Below, one piece after another: positions 40,370 to 43,864 of a stretch of 43,864 nt of DNA. Source of the DNA: Oscillospiraceae bacterium (GTDB lineage: Bacteria; Bacillota; Clostridia; Oscillospirales; CAG-272). The DNA lies in the NCBI GenBank assembly GCA_015064585.1, contig SVRY01000020.1, forward strand, positions 1 through 43,864. The letters run 5' to 3'. Both the position numbers and the translations under genes were made by a program. Within the stretch, counting starts at the first letter, position 1. Every line of letters begins with the position of its first letter. The notes beneath the pieces were generated by a model, which saw only the letters and a program-made list of their open reading frames with translations, searched no databases and had not been told where the DNA came from.

Positions 40370-41716
40370 ATGATCGTTTTTGAAGAATTGGTTTTGGCGG
40401 CACAGAAAAAAGCCAAGGAACTGGGCATTACGCAGTATGAAATCTATTTAAACGAAAATGAGGAAGTTTCCACCGAAACATTTCGCCACGAAATAGAAGA
40501 ATTCAATTTCGGGGTCTCGGCAAATCTGTCGGTCAGAGTGTTTTTAGACGGCAAAGCAGGCAGTGCTTCCGGCGGTCTTGTCAGTATTGAAACGGTAGGA
40601 ACGCTTTTGGAAAGTGCCAAGGAAAATTTGTCCGTGATCTCGGGCGGAGAAAAAGCTATCTTTTATGAGGGCGGCGGCGTATATAAAGAAGCGGCTTCTT
40701 GCGAATATACCATGCCAAGTGCGGCAAAGCTGAAGGCAACTGCGCTGGATCTTTGCCAAACGGTGTACAGCAGCGATGAAAATGTCAGTGACGGTACCGC
40801 TTGCGGTGCGTGGGCGGGCAGTCACCGCATTTGTTTATACAATTCCGCGGGGATTACATTGAAGCGTGAAGGTGGATGCGACGGTATCTATACCTATGCG
40901 GTCATGGCAAACGGCGATGAACGTCAGGGCGGCATGAAAAGTAAATACAATTGCTTGGACAGTTACGATGCAAAGGAATTGGCTGATAAGGCAATTCAAA
41001 AGGCAAAAGACCGATTTGGAGCAGAAGTACCCGATACTGGCGTATATAATCTGGTGTTTGAAGGAAGACAAATGGAAGCTATTTTGTCGGCGTTTGTATC
41101 GGTGTTTTTTGGAGAACGCACAGCAAGAGGTCTTTCTCCTCTTTCTGAAAAAGATTTGGAAACGGCAGTGGCATCTTCGGTTGTAACCTTGACCGACGAC
41201 CCGTTCATGGAGGGAAATGCATATCAGATCTCTTTTGACGGCGAGGGCGTTCCCGCCTATACAAAGGCAGTGGTGGAAAACGGCGTTTTCAAAACATTTT
41301 TGTATAATTTGAAAAGCGCGGATATGATGGGTAAGACCACCACGGGCAATGCCGCAAGACAGGGAAGCAATATCGGAACAAAGGTATTTAATTTCCGCTT
41401 GGAACCCGGTGACTTTACACGGGAAGAGCTGTTTCAAAGAGCAGGGGAGGGCAGTATCTTTGTGACCGAAATGAAGGGCTTCCATGCGGGAGCCAATGCG
41501 GTGACGGGCGACTTTTCCATTGAAAGCGGTGGTTTTCTCATTGAAAACGGAGGGCAGGGCAGGGCGCTCAAATCCTTTACCGTGGCGGGCAATTTCTTCG
41601 ATCTTTTGAAAAAGATCACCGCTGTGGGAAACGAAATAGAGGAACACGGACCCGGCTATACCCGATATCTTTCTCCCGATGTTCTGGCAGAAGGCATGAA
41701 GGTGGCAGGTAAATAA
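40370..41716 (+). CDS. tldE: TldE/PmbA-type protease subunit
   Basis: 448 residues from the ATG at 40370 with GTGAGG upstream. It has the PmbA/TldE plan without an HExxxH site, which only TldD carries. Visible features are the N-terminal Y-E-I-Y-L-N-E-N-E-E-V-S-T-E, the mid G-x-x-x-A-x-K segment and the C-terminal G-N-A-A-R-Q-G-S-N-I-G and G-A-N-A-V-T-G-D-F-S-I-E-S-G-G runs typical of the family. It forms the heterodimer with TldD directly upstream. A terminator hairpin follows. Confidence 0.93.
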   Translation: MIVFEELVLAAQKKAKELGITQYEIYLNENEEVSTETFRHEIEEFNFGVSANLSVRVFLDGKAGSASGGLVSIETVGTLLESAKENLSVISGGEKAIFYEGGGVYKEAASCEYTMPSAAKLKATALDLCQTVYSSDENVSDGTACGAWAGSHRICLYNSAGITLKREGGCDGIYTYAVMANGDERQGGMKSKYNCLDSYDAKELADKAIQKAKDRFGAEVPDTGVYNLVFEGRQMEAILSAFVSVFFGERTARGLSPLSEKDLETAVASSVVTLTDDPFMEGNAYQISFDGEGVPAYTKAVVENGVFKTFLYNLKSADMMGKTTTGNAARQGSNIGTKVFNFRLEPGDFTREELFQRAGEGSIFVTEMKGFHAGANAVTGDFSIESGGFLIENGGQGRALKSFTVAGNFFDLLKKITAVGNEIEEHGPGYTRYLSPDVLAEGMKVAGK

Positions 41717-41722
41717 GCATAC

Positions 41723-41757
41723 GGAAGGATTGCACGAAAGCGCAGTCCTTTCCTTTT
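41723..41757 (+). terminator. Terminator after tldE
   Basis: Arms GGAAGGATTGC (41723-41733) and GCAGTCCTTTCC (41742-41753) pair with one bulge and a G-U, then a short T-run. Confidence 0.65.
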
Positions 41758-41830
41758 GCACAAAAGAATACTCAATGATTTGTACAAAAGGTAGAAATTT
41801 TCCTGCGGTTGCATTTTTTAACAAATGATT

Positions 41831-41860
41831 TTCAAAAAACACTTTTAGATGTGTTATAAT
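41831..41860 (+). promoter_or_regulatory. Promoter of the subtilase gene
   Basis: TTCAAA (41831-41836) and TATAAT (41855-41860) are 18 bases apart, about 100 bases before the ATG. Confidence 0.55.
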
Positions 41861-41962
41861 AAAAATGTATAAACGGAGTAGGGAGGGAATACCCGTGGAA
41901 AGTGAGATCTTCAGTTAAAACAATATTTTGCAATCATCCGTAAAAAAAGAAAGGATATGACC

Positions 41963-42118
41963 ATGAAAAAGAAATTTTTAGCCATTCTCTTGATTTTTTG
42001 TATCCTTCTTCCCGCAGGAAACGGCTTTTCGGTATTGGCACAGGACTTGGCGGCAAGTGAAAATACCGACCTTTCCATACCCGAAGAACCGATTGCAGGT
42101 GACGATATTTACAAGTAA
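41963..42118 (+). CDS. Signal-peptide part of a subtilase, separated by a frameshift
   Basis: A 51-codon frame with AAAGGA upstream encodes a signal peptide (K-K-K-F, then a hydrophobic core, cleavage near V-L-A-Q) and an acidic linker (E-N-T-D-L-S-I-P-E-E-P-I-A-G-D-D-I-Y-K). It stops at 42116-42118. A subtilase in the +1 frame continues at once. The natural protein is almost certainly one chain; reading one base further between 42099 and 42116 would join them. Confidence 0.6.
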   Translation: MKKKFLAILLIFCILLPAGNGFSVLAQDLAASENTDLSIPEEPIAGDDIYK

Positions 42119-42119
42119 G

Positions 42120-43864
42120 ATCCACTTTTATTTCGACACCCCCGAGCACGCATATATGGATGATGCGGCTGAATTGCAATCGGCTGTGGCATCTGTCAAA
42201 AGTGATTACACTGCATCTGCCGCCATGTCAGCCCGAAGCGGCGAGGCTACTGACGAAAATGTGTATATTACCGTGCAGTTTGCCGCTGATTATATGGAAA
42301 CTAAAGAGTATAGATCGCTGGCGGCAGATTTGGCAAACGCAAAGAGTGCCGAGGAGCGCAGTCTTTTGAAAACGCGCAGAAATGCCTACTCCAAGCGTTA
42401 TCACGCGGCACTGATCGAAGAGAATATGTCCCTGCTTTCGGATATTCCTTATACCGATGCACATCCCATTGACTATTCATCCTTCGTTACCCTCACCGTG
42501 CCCGCAACACAGCTTGATACGGAGGCACTGTCCGCGATTGCGGAAAACGAAAACATCCTGCATATTTCCCTGACCGACGGCTTTGAAGTAGTGTCGGAGT
42601 CCGAAACCGATACGACCCTTACAAATTCGTCAAAAACCGGTTGGCATGATGTGCTGGAATGTATCGGTGCTAAAAGCATTGTACAAAATGGTACCTATAC
42701 CGGGGAAGGCATTAAAGTTGGGATTTATGAAGATGCATTTTATGATTTTCCAACAACTCATTTTAATGCTTGCGATACAACCAACCCCAATATTAGCCCT
42801 TTGATAGAAAATAATAGATGGACTGTTCGGCCATATATAAATGGATTGAGTACAAATGATACGATCGTTACTCATGCCACAAAAGTAACCTCAATTTTGG
42901 CATTAATGTTACCCGATGCCGAGTTTTATTTTGCTCATTTACCTCCCAGTACGGTAGGGCAGAGAATAGAAGGTATTGCTTGGTTCATTGAACAGGGCTG
43001 TGACATAGTCAATTGCAGTATTGGTATTGGCAGCACCGGATACAGATACGATGTGGATGCGGTATATGATTACCAAATATATACCAGTCTGATCACGGTG
43101 GTGAAATCTGCCGGAAATACAACGCAAAATCCGAATCAGTATGTCACCTCACCCGGATACGGCTATAACGTAATAACGGTGGGCGGTGTAAAGTATTCTG
43201 CCGATGACGGTGGATGGATCCATGATGACGGTGCTTGTTACAAAAATCCCTCAGGAATAGTAACGCCCAATATTGCGGCTCCTTTTCGTATGCGGATCGA
43301 AAACGTAGGAGAAGTAGGCGGCACCAGTTTTGCGGCACCCTTGGTCACCGCTTGTGCTGCGATGTGGATGGAAAAATGCATTGCTTCGAATCAATATGCG
43401 TTGACATTCTCTAACAGTGTGATGTCGGTACTGCAGACAACCACAACGCGTACGGCAGACTTTACCGCACTGTCGGGCATTGCCATGGATGATAAAGTGG
43501 GGGCAGGAATTGTCAACCTTAAAAAACTGTTGGATGTTAGCTTAACCGCACAGATAGTGACCAATCCGCAGGGAAGCAACGGCAGCATTATTTTGGACAC
43601 CACGGTTTATTTCTACCAATATTTCCCGGCTCAGATTTCATTGGCTTGGTTTGCTTGTCCGCTGATGAGTAATTTCCAAGAGGATGGTGTCACAAGCGGT
43701 ACAAAATATGTTATGGATTACGATGTATATGTGTATTTGGATGGTCAATTAATAGAATGGAGCAACTGCTCGGATAGCGCAATGGAACGGATTCGTTTTT
43801 CACCGGAGTATTCGGGTAATTATCGAATTGTTGTAAAACAGTACGGCAATCAGCTGTACAGTGC
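42120..43864 (+). CDS. Secreted S8 (subtilisin-like) serine protease, 5' frameshift and 3' end outside window
   Basis: The frame is open from inside the previous ORF to the window end, about 580 codons, with no ATG upstream of 42156. A pro-region (~residues 1-190) has the usual inhibitor_I9-like look, with Y-S-K-R-Y-H-A-A-L. The catalytic domain has G-I-Y-E-D-A-F (Glu, codon 42729-42731, where Asp is usual), T-H-A-T-K-V-T-S-I (His, 42873-42875), S-A-G-N (oxyanion Asn) and G-G-T-S-F-A-A-P (Ser, 43326-43328). A further beta-rich domain starts near 43550. It should act outside the cell. Whether the frameshift is real or a sequencing error cannot be told here. Confidence 0.75.
   Translation, partial: MHFYFDTPEHAYMDDAAELQSAVASVKSDYTASAAMSARSGEATDENVYITVQFAADYMETKEYRSLAADLANAKSAEERSLLKTRRNAYSKRYHAALIEENMSLLSDIPYTDAHPIDYSSFVTLTVPATQLDTEALSAIAENENILHISLTDGFEVVSESETDTTLTNSSKTGWHDVLECIGAKSIVQNGTYTGEGIKVGIYEDAFYDFPTTHFNACDTTNPNISPLIENNRWTVRPYINGLSTNDTIVTHATKVTSILALMLPDAEFYFAHLPPSTVGQRIEGIAWFIEQGCDIVNCSIGIGSTGYRYDVDAVYDYQIYTSLITVVKSAGNTTQNPNQYVTSPGYGYNVITVGGVKYSADDGGWIHDDGACYKNPSGIVTPNIAAPFRMRIENVGEVGGTSFAAPLVTACAAMWMEKCIASNQYALTFSNSVMSVLQTTTTRTADFTALSGIAMDDKVGAGIVNLKKLLDVSLTAQIVTNPQGSNGSIILDTTVYFYQYFPAQISLAWFACPLMSNFQEDGVTSGTKYVMDYDVYVYLDGQLIEWSNCSDSAMERIRFSPEYSGNYRIVVKQYGNQLYS

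Noticed and set aside
40835-41842. A 335-codon minus-strand frame opposite tldE
   Set aside because: TldE follows TldD on the plus strand in the usual order; the antisense frame has low-complexity Cys/His-rich content.

Overview
The window looks like chromosomal DNA from a low-to-moderate G+C Gram-positive bacterium of the Bacillota, most likely class Clostridia. This is inferred from the ylxM-ffh-rpsP-khpA block, the rplJ-rplL attenuator, a TPP-riboswitch thiT-thiN transcription unit, strong AGGAGG-type ribosome sites, frequent GTG/TTG starts, BIG2-type Ig-like surface proteins, and a YdjI/YdjG/YdjH-like gene set. There are no tRNA or rRNA genes, no recognisable insertion sequence and no CRISPR array.

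Layout, left to right. 1-1.6 kb: the 3' part of a secreted protein with Ig-like modules and a VanY-type D,D-carboxypeptidase. 1.8-5.0 kb: a sugar operon (TIM-barrel isomerase, Gfo/Idh/MocA dehydrogenase, nagA). 5.1-6.8 kb: an ECF sigma factor with a very long C-terminal extension and an ECF-like promoter of its own. 6.8-8.0 kb: an F420-0:glutamate ligase-family protein on the minus strand. 8.2-13.1 kb: eight tightly packed minus-strand genes (GNAT, unknown, membrane, DUF3267-like, class I amidotransferase, patatin, MGMT-like, APH-like kinase). 13.2-14.1 kb: a small unknown gene, then a non-coding stretch with a perfect inverted repeat, a gene remnant and an array of mini-hairpins. 14.1-17.9 kb: rlmD, then khpA, rpsP, ffh and ylxM. 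18.0-20.7 kb: argS and yebC. 20.8-24.2 kb: an accessory block of two HTH-TPR regulators and two membrane proteins of unknown function; its minus-strand genes lie between two identical terminators. 24.3-27.2 kb: rplL/rplJ with leader, then thiN/thiT with a TPP riboswitch. 27.3-30.7 kb: SPFH, zinc-ribbon and TPM genes like B. subtilis ydjI, ydjG and ydjH, but without pspA. 30.8-34.4 kb: a HAD phosphatase, a 48-residue membrane peptide, asnS and an aminotransferase. 34.6-38.5 kb: a putative PD-(D/E)xK-like protein and two lipoproteins, one with Ig-like and polysaccharide-deacetylase domains. 38.6-41.7 kb: a small HTH regulator divergent from tldD-tldE. 41.9 kb to the end: a secreted subtilase interrupted by an apparent frameshift and cut by the window end.

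Much of the window is housekeeping. The points most worth following are: a structured RNA-like element placed directly after two unrelated stop codons with apparently compensating stem changes; the overlapping divergent tldD/HTH promoters with an 11-bp palindrome; the SPFH/zinc-ribbon/TPM membrane-stress module lacking PspA; the sigma factor with its long C-terminal domain; and the putative nuclease-fold/winged-helix protein. All functional statements come from reading motifs by eye; no database search was run.
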